From the NCBI GenBank assembly GCA_031276635.1, contig JAISMU010000098.1, positions 1 to 46,069 of the forward strand: 46,069 nucleotides of DNA. The letters are read 5' to 3'. Of the stretch, positions 24,759 to 36,651 are shown one piece after another. The stretch comes from Deltaproteobacteria bacterium. Lineage in GTDB: Bacteria > Desulfobacterota > Desulfarculia > Adiutricales > Adiutricaceae. Within the stretch, counting starts at the first letter, position 1. Each line of letters begins with the position of its first letter. The notes beneath the pieces are model-generated. The model searched no databases. It was not told where the DNA came from and worked only from the letters and a program-made list of their open reading frames with translations. The position numbers were made by a program, and so were the translations under genes.

Positions 24759-27700
24759 TTATTGAGGGCTAACATAAGGAGTTTCCCGGGTCAGGCATTT
24801 GGCTTCCCCAAAGTAGCCCAGAGTCTCCTGAGCCGAGGTCAGAAAGGTGGTGGTCAGTTCCACCGTGTCGTTCAAATGGTAGAAGGCCTCCCCCAGATTG
24901 TCGATTATCCCGACCCAGACCTTGGGGGCCTCCGGCTTCATGGGGACCAGGTGGGGTTTAAGGAATTCGGCCACCTGGCCCAACTCTTCCAGGGGGGCCC
25001 GGATATAGAGGGATTTGACCCGGCTTTGGAGGGCCTTTTCCAGGGGCAGCATTTCCGTGACCTTGATTTTCGGGCCGTATTTCTCCGAGCTCGGCTCCAG
25101 CTCGCCCTCCAGCCAGACCACCTTATCGACCTCCAGGCATTCCTTGCATTTGGGCATCTGGGAGTTAAAGATGACCAGCTCAATGGAGTTTTCCAGGTCC
25201 TCCAGGGTCCCGAAGGCGTAATCGTTGTCTCTTTTGTCTTTTTTCATCATGACTCGGGAGAGACTGCCGGCCATGACCACCTTTTGCTTGTGTTTGAGGG
25301 TCCGGGCCAGGTTGATGGGAATAGCCGAGAGAGTCCGGAAGGCGGCCTCATAGGGGCCCAGGGGGTGGCCGGAGAGGAATAGGCCCAGAACCTCCTTTTC
25401 CTTGAGCAGAAGGTCCTTGCGACTCATGGGCTCCACCTGGGGCCACTTGCGGGGGGCGGGTTTGTCCTCTTTCTCGGTCAAGCTGTCAAACAGCCCGCCG
25501 CCGGCTTTTTTTTTGGCCTTGGTTTTGGTGGCCTTCATGGCCTCGCCCACCGCCTCCACCATGACCTCTCGGGCGATCCCGGACTGGTCAAAGGAGCCGG
25601 AGAGAATCAGGGCCTCAATGGTCCGGCGATTGACTTTGCGGGAGTCAACCTTTTGGCAGAAGTCAAACAGATCCTGGAAAGGCCCCTCGGTCTCCCGGGT
25701 GGCCACGATGGCCTCCACCGCCCCCTGGCCTACCCCCTTGATGGCCCCCAGGCCGTAAACGATGCGACCATTCAAAACCGTGAAGGGATAATCGGAGGCG
25801 TTGATGTCCGGGGAGAGGACTGTCAGGCCCTCGCGGTTGGAGTCGTTGATGAAACGCTCAAGTTTGGCGCGGTTGGCCATTTCCGAGGTCAGCAGAGCGG
25901 CCATGAACTCGGCCGGAAAATGCTTTTTGAGCCAGGCGGTCCAATAAGTAACCACCGCGTAGGCCAGGGAGTGGGATTTATTGAAGCCATAGTGGGCGAA
26001 TTTGGACATGTCCTCAAAGACCTTGTTGGCCTTTTCCCGGGAGATGCCCTTGGTCGCCGCTCCCTCCAGAAACAAGGGCTTAATCTCGGCCATGGCCGCC
26101 ACGTCTTTTTTGCCCATGGCTTTGCGCAGATTGTCCGCCTGCCCCATGGTGAAGCCAGCCAGGGCTTGGGTTAAGCGCATGACCTGCTCCTGGTAGACGA
26201 TGACCCCATGAGTCTCTTTTAAAATTTCGTCGGCCTGAGGCAGGAAGGAGGGAGGGGCCTTGCGACCGTGGCGAACCTCAATGTACTCGTCCACGTGGCC
26301 ACCCTCCAGGGGACCGGGGCGGTGCAGGGCCAAAAGACAGGAAATGTCCTCAAGCGTTCTTGGCCCTAGGCGCACCAGAACTTTGCGAATATTGTGGCTT
26401 TCCAGCTGGAAGACCCCATTGACCTTGCCAGAGCGCAGGAGCTCAAACGTTGGCTCATCGTCAAATTCCAGCCCCTCCAGGTCCACTTGCTCGCCCTTTT
26501 TGGCCAGCAGAGCCAGGCAGTGCTTGATGAGGGTCAGGGTTTTGAGGCCGAGGAAGTCGAACTTGATCAGACCATTGGCCTCGACGGCGTTGAGCTCATA
26601 TTGAGTGATGGCCTTGGTCCGCTGGCCGTCTTCCTCCGGGGACTTGGTGTCGCAGCACAGCGGCAGATACTCCCACAAGGGCTGATCGGAGATGACTACC
26701 CCTGAGGCGTGGGTGGAGGCGTGGCGGGGCAAGCCCTCCAAAAGGGTGGCGTAGCCTAAAAGTGAGCTGACCCGAGGGTCGTTTTTGGCCAGCTCGGCCA
26801 GTTTCGGCTCCTGGGCCATGGCTGAGGCGATGGTGACGTCCCCCTTGAGGGGCACCATCTTGGCGATGAGGTCCACTTCCCGGTAGTCCATGCCGAGAGC
26901 CCGGCCCACGTCCCGGATGACCGCCTTGGCCTTCATCTGACCCACGGCGACGATCTGGGCCACCCGATCGCGACCGCCATAGGCCTCGGTCACGTGCCGG
27001 ATGACCTCGGCCCGACCCTCAGCGCAGAAGTCCACGTCCACGTCAGGCATGGTCTTGCGCTCCGGGTTTAAAAACCTCTCAAAAAGGAGCCCATAGCGGA
27101 TGGGGTCAACATTGATGATCCCCATGGCCCAGGCCACCAGGCAGCCCGCCGCCGAGCCTCGGCCCGGGCCGACCATGATGCCGTGGTCGCGGGCCCACTT
27201 GATGAAGCCGGCCACAATGAGAAAATAACCCTGAAAGCCCATCTCGTCGATGACCTGGAGCTCATAGTCCAGTCTGGCCTGGTATTCCTCTTTTTTCGCC
27301 TCGTCCAGGCCACGGCCTCGTTTTTCCAGGGCCGCGAATCTTTCTCGCAAGCCCTCGTTGGCTTGGCGTCGCAACATCTCCTCGGTGGTCTGGCCCTCGG
27401 GGAGCTTGAGGGAAGGGTAATGGTAGGTCTTTTTTGGAAACTCCAGATCGCAGGCCTCGGCGATGGCCAGAGTGTTGGCGATGGCCTCGGGGGCGTAGGC
27501 GAAGGAGTCGATCATTTCCTGGGGGGACTTGAAATAGAACTCCTCCGTCTCCATGCGCATTCGGTTCTCGTCGGTGAGCTTTTTGCGGGTCTGGACGCAC
27601 AAGAGGATGTCGTGGGCTTTGTGGTGCTCTTTTAAAAGATAGTGGCAGTCATTGGTGGCCACCAGGGGGAGAGAGGTCTTCTCGGCCAGGTCCATCAAGG

Positions 27701-28256
27701 CCTCGTTGACCTGGGTCTGCTGCGGCAAGCCGTTTTCCTGAATCTCCAGATAAAACCTGTTCGGGAAGATGGTGGCGAAGGATTGGGCGATCTCGGCCAG
27801 GTGATCCAGGCCGGAGCCCCGCAGAATTTCTTGTGGCAGCTCTCCCTGGAGGCAACCCGACAGAGCGATGAGGCCTTCGTTATACTCGGCCAGAAGCTCT
27901 TTGTCGACTCGGGGCTTGTTGTAAAAACCCTCCAGGTTAGCTAGAGAGATCAACCGGCAGAGGTTGCGGTAGCCGGTCATGTTCTGGGCCAGGAGAATCA
28001 GGTGATGGCGGCTCTCGTTGGGGGTTCGGTTGGCTCGACCGTGGTTGGCCACGTAAGTCTCCACCCCCAGAATGGGTTTGACCCCAGCTTTTATGGCCGC
28101 GTTATAAAAGGCCCACAAGCCGAACATCTGGCCGTGATCGGTCAGGGCCACCGCGGGCATGCCCATTGAGGCGGTGGTCTGGACCAGGTCATTGATCCGG
28201 ATGGCCCCATCGAGCAGGCTGTAACAGGAATGAACATGGAGGTGAACAAAAGGCAT
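24759..28256 (-). CDS. dnaE: DNA polymerase III subunit alpha
   Basis: A 1165-aa replicative polymerase. An N-terminal PHP domain begins FVHLHVHSCYSLLDGAI (3-19) and contains LTDHGQMFG. The polymerase active site appears as MPDVDVDFC, and GPGRGSAAG lies just before it. Further on are the (HhH)2 region with YGLGAIKGVG and the OB fold near the end. Size and order match DnaE1. It follows guaB by 72 bases on the same strand, within a ppx-guaB-dnaE-rfaE1 run. Confidence 0.98.
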   Translation of the reverse strand: MPFVHLHVHSCYSLLDGAIRINDLVQTTASMGMPAVALTDHGQMFGLWAFYNAAIKAGVKPILGVETYVANHGRANRTPNESRHHLILLAQNMTGYRNLCRLISLANLEGFYNKPRVDKELLAEYNEGLIALSGCLQGELPQEILRGSGLDHLAEIAQSFATIFPNRFYLEIQENGLPQQTQVNEALMDLAEKTSLPLVATNDCHYLLKEHHKAHDILLCVQTRKKLTDENRMRMETEEFYFKSPQEMIDSFAYAPEAIANTLAIAEACDLEFPKKTYHYPSLKLPEGQTTEEMLRRQANEGLRERFAALEKRGRGLDEAKKEEYQARLDYELQVIDEMGFQGYFLIVAGFIKWARDHGIMVGPGRGSAAGCLVAWAMGIINVDPIRYGLLFERFLNPERKTMPDVDVDFCAEGRAEVIRHVTEAYGGRDRVAQIVAVGQMKAKAVIRDVGRALGMDYREVDLIAKMVPLKGDVTIASAMAQEPKLAELAKNDPRVSSLLGYATLLEGLPRHASTHASGVVISDQPLWEYLPLCCDTKSPEEDGQRTKAITQYELNAVEANGLIKFDFLGLKTLTLIKHCLALLAKKGEQVDLEGLEFDDEPTFELLRSGKVNGVFQLESHNIRKVLVRLGPRTLEDISCLLALHRPGPLEGGHVDEYIEVRHGRKAPPSFLPQADEILKETHGVIVYQEQVMRLTQALAGFTMGQADNLRKAMGKKDVAAMAEIKPLFLEGAATKGISREKANKVFEDMSKFAHYGFNKSHSLAYAVVTYWTAWLKKHFPAEFMAALLTSEMANRAKLERFINDSNREGLTVLSPDINASDYPFTVLNGRIVYGLGAIKGVGQGAVEAIVATRETEGPFQDLFDFCQKVDSRKVNRRTIEALILSGSFDQSGIAREVMVEAVGEAMKATKTKAKKKAGGGLFDSLTEKEDKPAPRKWPQVEPMSRKDLLLKEKEVLGLFLSGHPLGPYEAAFRTLSAIPINLARTLKHKQKVVMAGSLSRVMMKKDKRDNDYAFGTLEDLENSIELVIFNSQMPKCKECLEVDKVVWLEGELEPSSEKYGPKIKVTEMLPLEKALQSRVKSLYIRAPLEELGQVAEFLKPHLVPMKPEAPKVWVGIIDNLGEAFYHLNDTVELTTTFLTSAQETLGYFGEAKCLTRETPYVSPQ

Positions 28257-28328
28257 GGCTCTTCTCCGGGGGTCGTCAGGTCTCGGGCGCGCGGCCGGCC
28301 CGAATTTTCTCCAGGCCCGGCTGGCGGC

Positions 28329-30777
<2,449 letters not shown>

Positions 30778-31450
30778 AAAGTTTTTCCGGAAGGGCTAGG
30801 GCCCAAAAACTGGGTAAGCCTGAGGGTTAGGGTCTGGGCCAAAGACCACTAGGCTCGGGTCAAAGATAGGCCAACATACCAAATATGGCGCTTAAAGACA
30901 AGGGCGGGGGGTGTTTGGATTTAAATCCTTACCGTTAAATTAGGCCCAAAATATAGTTATAAACAGATAATTACATAGCCCAAAAAAAGTTAGCCTGTTT
31001 TTCAAAAACCGGGTTTTAGCGAGGGCGTTAACCATGACTGGTCGACTGGGAGGGGGTCGCAATTTTAACAATAAGCGCGAGCGTAATGGCTATTTCATCG
31101 CTGATCAATATAATACATCATATTTTATAATTTAAACAAGTCTATTTAAGAATAATAATGTTGTTTATGGCTTAAACGCAATTGTTTCAGTCAATGACTC
31201 TGTGGACCTCAAGTTGACGTATGATGGATAGTGTTAGTCGGAACAACATAAGCCACAGCCGACGCTTTAACGTATATGTATAATTTTTAATTAAGATGTG
31301 AAATAAAATAAAATTAAGTGAAATAATTATTTACAGTAATAATTTAAATAAATCACAGTTGAATAAGTTAAATTTAGACAATATTTTTTTAAATAATCAG
31401 CATCGACGCCTGAGAGAGACTGAAATACTGACTGAAATTGAAAAATAGGT
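30778..31450. other. AT-rich intergenic region with possible MITE copy E
   Basis: This is the leader of the ppx operon followed by AT-rich sequence. Positions about 30996-31033 resemble, weakly (24 of 38 positions by eye), the end of the 110-bp repeat in reverse orientation, including GGGTTTTAGCGAGGGCGTT. No gene is visible. Confidence 0.35.
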
Positions 31451-31735
31451 TTAAATTTTAGCCGTACGGTCCAATTTAGTTCCCCGCCGCCGCGGGAAAT
31501 CGCGTTTTGGGCGCTCGAGCCTGGGCTGGAGTCTTGGAGTCAAGCTCGCCCAGGGCTCTGGGCGAAGGGGAACCACCTGGTCGCCAACCGCGGCTCCCTC
31601 AGGCGGGTCTGGGTAAGGGCCGCTCTCTGGGTCAGCCACGAGGAAAAACTCCAGCGACGCCCAAATTAAGTTGGCTAAAACCTGACTATAAGGGTCTTTT
31701 CTAACGGACTTACTGAGTCCCAGTTTTATGGCCAA
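31451..31735 (-). CDS. Short hypothetical open frame, doubtful
   Basis: A 94-aa open frame, GC-rich inside an AT-rich zone, beginning MAIKLGLSKSVRKDPYSQVL. No family is recognised and the C-terminal half is Pro/Arg-rich, as expected of chance frames in GC-rich DNA. It could be the remnant of a decayed gene. Confidence 0.2.
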   Translation of the reverse strand: MAIKLGLSKSVRKDPYSQVLANLIWASLEFFLVADPESGPYPDPPEGAAVGDQVVPLRPEPWASLTPRLQPRLERPKRDFPRRRGTKLDRTAKI

Positions 31736-31779
31736 AGGATCGGTTAGCTGACCTAAAGACTTAATCAGTCCCTAAACTC

Positions 31780-32025
31780 CTAAGCCAAAAAGGCCAAACC
31801 CTTAAAAAGCTCCCTTTGACCTGAAAAAATGGCTTCCAGGGTGGAAACGGTCAGGGATTTGCTAAATCGTCTCGGTCGGGAAAGAAACCAGACCTGAACT
31901 TGGCTGGAAATCAGATCGGCTAGGTAGGTTGTCTTATCCAGGTAAAGTGAATGAGCTTTGACGAATTTCGCGAAGACTTGGGAGCCTACGGGCAATTCGT
32001 CAATCAATAGCGTCATAATTATCAC
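31780..32025 (-). pseudogene. 5' remnant of an AAA-ATPase-like/PDDEXK_9 gene
   Basis: The translated 81 residues match the start of the intact protein at 32607: LPVGSQVFAKF, YLDKTTYLADL and FLSRPRRFSKSLTVSTLEAI, then GQRELFKGL. Similarity stops abruptly after the first 75 or so residues. The P-loop glycine of SRPRRFGKS is Ser here. No nuclease or remaining ATPase part follows. It faces away from the intact copy, with about 580 bases of AT-rich DNA between them. Confidence 0.85.
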
Positions 32026-32606
32026 CCATAGTTTAATCTAACTGTATTTCAGGCTCCCAGTCAAGCGCTCGCCCAGCGATGGGGTTGCCGGTAACTCTAA
32101 TTTCGGTTATTTTGTATAAATAGTAAGAATTTATCTTAGTTTTAATGTATTAATTTTGCTATGTAGTTACAAAAAATATATTATTTATATGAAATAAATA
32201 TATATTTTGTTATTTATTTAATCTTATATATTATATATAGCAAATTAATTTATTATTTAAAAGTATAATTATTTTTTTAAAGATATATAAAAGTATGGTT
32301 AATCATAAATGTCATTTTATTTTGTTCTTGACAACGCGTGGAGAAAGGCCTATTTTTTATTCATAACCTTGGAACAAGGGTCTGGGAGTTTTTGTTAAGG
32401 TAAGTAACTGTTTGTCCATAATAATTTTATTCAGGTTAGATAAAGTGGCGCCATTTCAGTCGTCTCATTTACAATGGAGTTGTTCAGCGGAGGATTTATA
32501 CTTCTTCTGGTTTAAGGTTTACAGGTCGAGACTAAGGTATTAAGTATTCGGGTATTAAGGTTAATGTATTTATTTGTATAACATTATTAATTAAAAGGGA
32601 AAAAAT
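32026..32606. other. AT-rich divergent spacer, no gene
   Basis: This region lies between the broken and the intact ATPase/nuclease genes. It is very AT-rich with many runs of A and T. AAAAGGGAAAAAAT at its end serves the ATG at 32607. Nothing else is recognised. Confidence 0.4.
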
Positions 32607-34265
32607 ATGGAGTTATTGCCTATTGGGGTGGCTGATTTTCAAACAATACGAAAAAAAAACTATATCTACGCTGATAAGACTGAATTCATCTCTAAATTGC
32701 TGGAAATAGACACTCCATATTTTCTCTCCAGGCCTCGCCGATTCGGGAAATCTCTTTTTGTCAGCACTCTTGAGGCCGTTTTAAGGGGCCAGAGAGAGTT
32801 ATTCAAAGGACTGTGGATAGACCAGTCCGATTATGACTGGCAACCTTTTCCGGTCATCCATTTGAGTCTGTCCGCCGTCAGGACTGACAGCGTGGCGACT
32901 GTCAACGAAGCTTTGCTGTCTTATGTCAAAAGTATCGCCAAAGATGAGGGCTTGTTATCAATTCAGGAGCCCACCCCGGAGCTTTTTTTCAAAGCTTTGA
33001 TCAAAGGGCTTCACACAAAATATGGTCAGAAACCAGCGATACTCATTGATGAGTATGACGCCCCCATCCTGAGTAAAATCACTGAGCCCTCGCTGGCCGC
33101 GGGTATTCGAGACTCTCTTAAGCTTTTTTATAGCGTTATGAAAGATATGGAAAAGTATAGAGGTTTCACCTTTATAACTGGTGTGTCTAAATTTGCCCAA
33201 ACGTCCATTTTTTCCGGCCTTAACAACCTTTTTGATTTAACTCTCGATCGGGAATACGCCAATATTTGTGGTTTTACCATTGAGGAATTTGATACCCTTT
33301 TTCAAGACCAATTGGTTGAATCGCTTGAGTTGTTAAAAAAATTTGGCGAGATTGACCAAGCGGACACAGTCGTTGATCTCCGGCGTAAAATCCTGGAATG
33401 GTATGACGGCTACTCCTGGGATGGAATAACCAGGGTCCTTAACCCGTGGTCCCTTCTTTCCTTTTTTAAACGGCGAGCCTTCATTAATTTTTGGTTTGGC
33501 TCGGGGACACCAACTTTTCTGGTTAATCTTGTTAAAGAAAAAAGATTAGAGTTGAATTATTTTAAATCTGATAATTATATTACAGATACAATTAATGAGA
33601 TTCATTTAGTAGATTTGAATCCTACTCCATTAATGTTTCAAAGTGGTTATTTAACTATTAAGACCGATATACCACTAGATGGTTCAATATATAATTTAAT
33701 TTTTCCTAATTTAGAAGTTAAAGCATCTTTATTGCCTCTTCTCCTGTCATTTAATAGCTCTTTTAAAAAGCCTCTCCTTATGCGGCGACAGGCTCTGGCT
33801 GTCCTGGCTTGTTTGTTTCAACGCGACCTCTCTGGTTTTAAAGAGGCTTTTGAGAGCTTTCTTTCTAACATTCCCTCCGAACTCCATAAGCCCGAAGAGG
33901 CTTTTTACCACGCGCTTTTCCTAACGGCCATGGCTATGGCTGATCAATATTTTGAGTCTGAGTTATCGGTGGCTGGCGGTCGGCTTGACCTGCACCTTAA
34001 GGAGCCTGAGGGCGATGATTTTGTTATTGAGGTAAAATATCTCAAAGAGAAGGAGAATCTGGAAGAAAAACTTCGGGAGGCTTTTGACCAGATAGAGAAT
34101 AGAAAATATTTCCTCAAATTCCAAGGAGCGGGTAACCGAATCTGGAAAACCGCCCTGGTGATCGGGAGGAGGAGCGGGGTAACAATTAGTTATGAGGAAG
34201 CCAAAAACTGGAGCCTTAAGTTTAATGGGCTCAATTACATTTTCCCAAATCATCAAGAAGAGTAA
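32607..34265 (+). CDS. AAA-ATPase-like / PD-(D/E)XK nuclease-domain protein, intact
   Basis: A 552-aa protein of the two-domain family AAA-ATPase_like (PF09820-type) plus PDDEXK_9 (PF08011-type), common in large copy number in gut bacteria. The N-domain has DKTEFISKLL (23-32), the P-loop variant FLSRPRRFGKSL (39-50) and Walker B ILIDEYDAP (145-153). The C-domain has the active-site pattern D461 (GGRLDL) and E475-V-K477 (DFVIEVKYL), with a conserved end GAGNRIWKTALVIG. All key residues are present. The cellular role of the family is unknown; DNA cleavage is inferred. Codons 310-370 are more AT-rich than the rest. Three remnants of relatives lie within 23 kb. Confidence 0.9.
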   Translation: MELLPIGVADFQTIRKKNYIYADKTEFISKLLEIDTPYFLSRPRRFGKSLFVSTLEAVLRGQRELFKGLWIDQSDYDWQPFPVIHLSLSAVRTDSVATVNEALLSYVKSIAKDEGLLSIQEPTPELFFKALIKGLHTKYGQKPAILIDEYDAPILSKITEPSLAAGIRDSLKLFYSVMKDMEKYRGFTFITGVSKFAQTSIFSGLNNLFDLTLDREYANICGFTIEEFDTLFQDQLVESLELLKKFGEIDQADTVVDLRRKILEWYDGYSWDGITRVLNPWSLLSFFKRRAFINFWFGSGTPTFLVNLVKEKRLELNYFKSDNYITDTINEIHLVDLNPTPLMFQSGYLTIKTDIPLDGSIYNLIFPNLEVKASLLPLLLSFNSSFKKPLLMRRQALAVLACLFQRDLSGFKEAFESFLSNIPSELHKPEEAFYHALFLTAMAMADQYFESELSVAGGRLDLHLKEPEGDDFVIEVKYLKEKENLEEKLREAFDQIENRKYFLKFQGAGNRIWKTALVIGRRSGVTISYEEAKNWSLKFNGLNYIFPNHQEE

Positions 34266-34599
34266 AAAAACTTGTCTAGTCTTAAAATAGGTAAAAATTT
34301 CAAATGTACAGTTAGAATAATTTTTTTTTAATAGCAAGTGAATTAGTTCTACTATCGGTTAAAATTTTTCTAATTGAATTTCTTATGATGAAATATTATT
34401 ATATTAGATAAAATAGTTAAATATAGTTATTGATTATTTTTAAATATGCTTTTATTTAATTATAATCTAAAGTTTATTTTTAATAGCTGGTCTGATAATT
34501 TTATATAAAAATAATAAAGAAAAAATATTTAATTTTTATATGTTTTAAATTTGTTAATTTAGTATTTAAAAGTATCAAATTTTTTTTGTAGAGAAAATA
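34266..34599. other. Very AT-rich spacer, no gene
   Basis: This stretch is almost entirely A and T between the nuclease gene and the MITE at 34600. No gene or stable hairpin is visible. Confidence 0.4.
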
Positions 34600-34709
34600 G
34601 ATGCCTTCGCAAAAAACCTGATTTTCAAAATAGAGCCTCAAATAAAATTAGTGATTTCGATATGTTACAAAAAGTAATTCCTGAAAGAATGACTTTTTGC
34701 GAGGGCATC
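34600..34709 (+). mobile_element. MITE-like 110-bp repeat, copy B, with target-site duplication
   Basis: Best-preserved copy. Terminal inverted repeats GATGCCTTCGCAAAAA and TTTTTGCGAGGGCATC differ at one position. The element is flanked on both sides by AAAATA (34594-34599 and 34710-34715), a probable 6-bp target duplication, though the AT-rich setting weakens this. It matches copy A without gaps. It has no coding capacity. Confidence 0.85.
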
Positions 34710-34770
34710 AAAATATTTAAGATAAAATAAACGAAAATAAAAACCTTATTGAAGCCATCGGCATTTAAAT

Positions 34771-35234
34771 GCTGATGAAATTAAATCACTTGACGCCTAT
34801 TACCGCGTTGAAATGACTTACACCTCAAACGCCATTAAAGGTAATTCTCTCACTCTGACTGAAACAAAAATATTTTTAGAAATTGGATTGACCGCTAGCG
34901 GCAAACCGATTAAAGACGCTTATGAGGCTGTAGGTCAATCCGAAGCCGATGATTTTATGTTGTAAATAGCTAGAAATGTGCCTTTTATAAACAGAATTGA
35001 CGTTATTAGTTATTTACGCAGATTAATTTATAATAAAATTTACTTACTAAGAGCTGGTGTTTATCGAGACTGCCGAGTGTTCATAACTGGGGCTGAGTTT
35101 ATTTCCCCAAACCTCTAGCTATTCCAAAATTAATGGAGGACTTTGAACCGGAATTCAAGGAGCTCAGGCAGCTTTATCATCCTGTTATGGCCGCGGCATT
35201 TGCCCATCATTTGTTTAGAGTTATTTTTACATAG
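34771..35234 (+). pseudogene. Broken Fic-family gene
   Basis: Translation gives MTYTSNAIKGNSLTLTETKI (an inhibitory-helix region in which the usual Glu is Lys), then LTASGKPIKDAYEAVGQSEA. A TAA follows FML, then LLRAGVYRDCRVFITGAEF and a TAG. After a frame change it reads IPKLMEDFEPEF and LYHPVMAAAFAHHLFRVIFT and stops at 35232. The order matches Fic AMP-transferases, but the active-site HPFxxGNGR is missing. At least two stops and a frameshift show decay. It follows a MITE copy by about 60 bases. Confidence 0.85.
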
Positions 35235-35712
35235 GCCTTTAGGTAAAACATCTAAAAATAATTGTTTGATAACGCCAACATTTTTTTATCCGATTTCTGG
35301 GAATACTTTTATTTAACACTGAGCGGAAGCGTCCTAAACTTGGTGTAATTTCAAATTCACAGTCTCCGGAAAACCTATAGGACAAGGGTTTCCTGAGTTT
35401 GCATAACATGTGTTATGTAAAATTTTACATAATGAGCGAAGGCGTCAATAAAGCGCCTCTCGGGCCAAAGCCCTGGAAAGGCCTTGTCCGGTCGAGACAA
35501 GGCCGAGCCTGGCGCTTAAGGGCTGGGCCAGAATCAGAATCGGCGCCCTGGAGTTTGCCTTTTGGGGCCGAATCAACTAAGCTGGGGCCAATCAACTGAT
35601 TGTTCTGAGTCTGGCCTAGGGGGGGCAGGGGGAATATTTCCCCGCCGAGGCCCGGGGCCCTTAATTCTTTTCAGCTCGTTTTTCGGCCATTATGGCCTGA
35701 TGAGGTATATCT
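35235..35712. other. Intergenic region with overlapping palindromes
   Basis: ATAACA-TG-TGTTAT (35403-35416) overlaps the perfect 16-bp palindrome ATGTAAAATTTTACAT (35415-35430). The rest turns GC-rich toward the DinB gene. No gene is visible. Confidence 0.45.
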
Positions 35713-36189
35713 ATGGCGACCGCCATGACTGACACCCTTTTGAAGATTGTCGACGATTACTTCGGGGTCCAGGAGAAGTTCCTGGCCGCCTGCCCCGAGG
35801 ACCTGTGGGCGGAGACTTTCGCCAACTGGCCCATCTGGCAGTATTTCTGGCACGTCCTGTGGATCAACGACCGCTTCCTGCCTGGTCCCCCGGTGGCCAA
35901 TCCAGCGGGCGGGACCCAGGAGCTGGCCCTCTTCCAGGCCAAGAGCCCTAAGCCCCTGGCCAAGGCCGAGGTGGCCAAGCTCTGGCTTGAGCAGAAACCC
36001 CGGACCGAGGCTTTTGTCAAGTCTTTGACCGACGCGACCCTCTACCAGCGGAACGAGGACGTCTTCAAGCTCATCGCGGTGGATTGGACCAACGTGGTCT
36101 CGGTCATCAAGCTGCACTCCCACGCCTTCTATCATCTGGGGACCTTTGACGCCGCCTTGCGTCAGCGGGGCCTGCCTGGCATTTACTGA
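35713..36189 (+). CDS. DinB-like four-helix metal-binding protein
   Basis: A 158-aa protein. The DinB-superfamily histidine triad is visible as H47 (YFWHVLW) and H137/H141 (LHSHAFYHLGTFDAALRQ). Such proteins bind a metal and act in thiol transfer or stress, but this member has no assigned function. The likely start is the ATG at 35713 or the one four codons later. It is a single gene, GC-rich, followed by a strong hairpin. Confidence 0.8.
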   Translation: MATAMTDTLLKIVDDYFGVQEKFLAACPEDLWAETFANWPIWQYFWHVLWINDRFLPGPPVANPAGGTQELALFQAKSPKPLAKAEVAKLWLEQKPRTEAFVKSLTDATLYQRNEDVFKLIAVDWTNVVSVIKLHSHAFYHLGTFDAALRQRGLPGIY

Positions 36190-36218
36190 GAGCCGGCCCC
36201 TTTCCCCGCCTTCTTTTT

Positions 36219-36246
36219 CTGGCCCCCAACCTCGGTTGGGGGCCAG
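36219..36246. terminator. 13-bp short-loop palindrome after the DinB-like gene
   Basis: CTGGCCCCCAACC (36219-36231) and its exact complement (36234-36246) are separated by TC, 30 bases past the stop. No T-run follows. It resembles in form the palindromes after hcp and after the glycosyltransferase. Confidence 0.5.
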
Positions 36247-36416
36247 GCCATCGCCTCTGGTCAGTTTAAATTATTCAGGTTGTTTCAATTTATTCTTTGT
36301 TTTTTTGCGCTTCACGATTAATATGAAATTGTAATTTATTAAAAATATCTAATTATGTCCATCTAAGAAATTTTTTAGTGATTTTTGAACTAATAAGCTT
36401 GAGGCCCAGGTTGGTC

Positions 36417-36431
36417 TGGCTGGGCCATTGC
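36417..36431 (+). promoter_or_regulatory. Candidate sigma-54 promoter of glnN
   Basis: TGGC, seven bases, then TTGC match the -24/-12 core and spacing of sigma-54 promoters (TGGCACGNNNNTTGC). A start near 36443 would leave a leader of about 210 bases. The biological fit to a glutamine synthetase is good, but TGGC and TGGGCCA are common words in this GC-rich DNA and the ACG part is absent. Confidence 0.35.
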
Positions 36432-36651
36432 CTTCTGGGTGGTGGCGGCCAAAGCCACGGTAAAGGCGAAATCGGGCCTTTAAAAATGACAAAAATGTAG
36501 TAAAATTTTAAGACACTTAAGAGGTTCTTGATAGTTAACTATTGGAAATTAATATATTTTTCAGGAAAAATAGGGGTTTAAAATTTTGCGCATATTTGTT
36601 GCAATAGAAAGAGCGGATAGTTACCACTTTTTTCCAAGGAGTTTTCCAGCG

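Larger units (their letters stand above)
36190..36651. other. Intergenic region and leader of glnN
   Basis: It begins with the hairpin of the DinB gene (36219-36246), then an AT-rich part, then a candidate sigma-54 promoter (36417-36431). AAGGAG lies just before the glnN start. No gene is visible. Confidence 0.5.
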
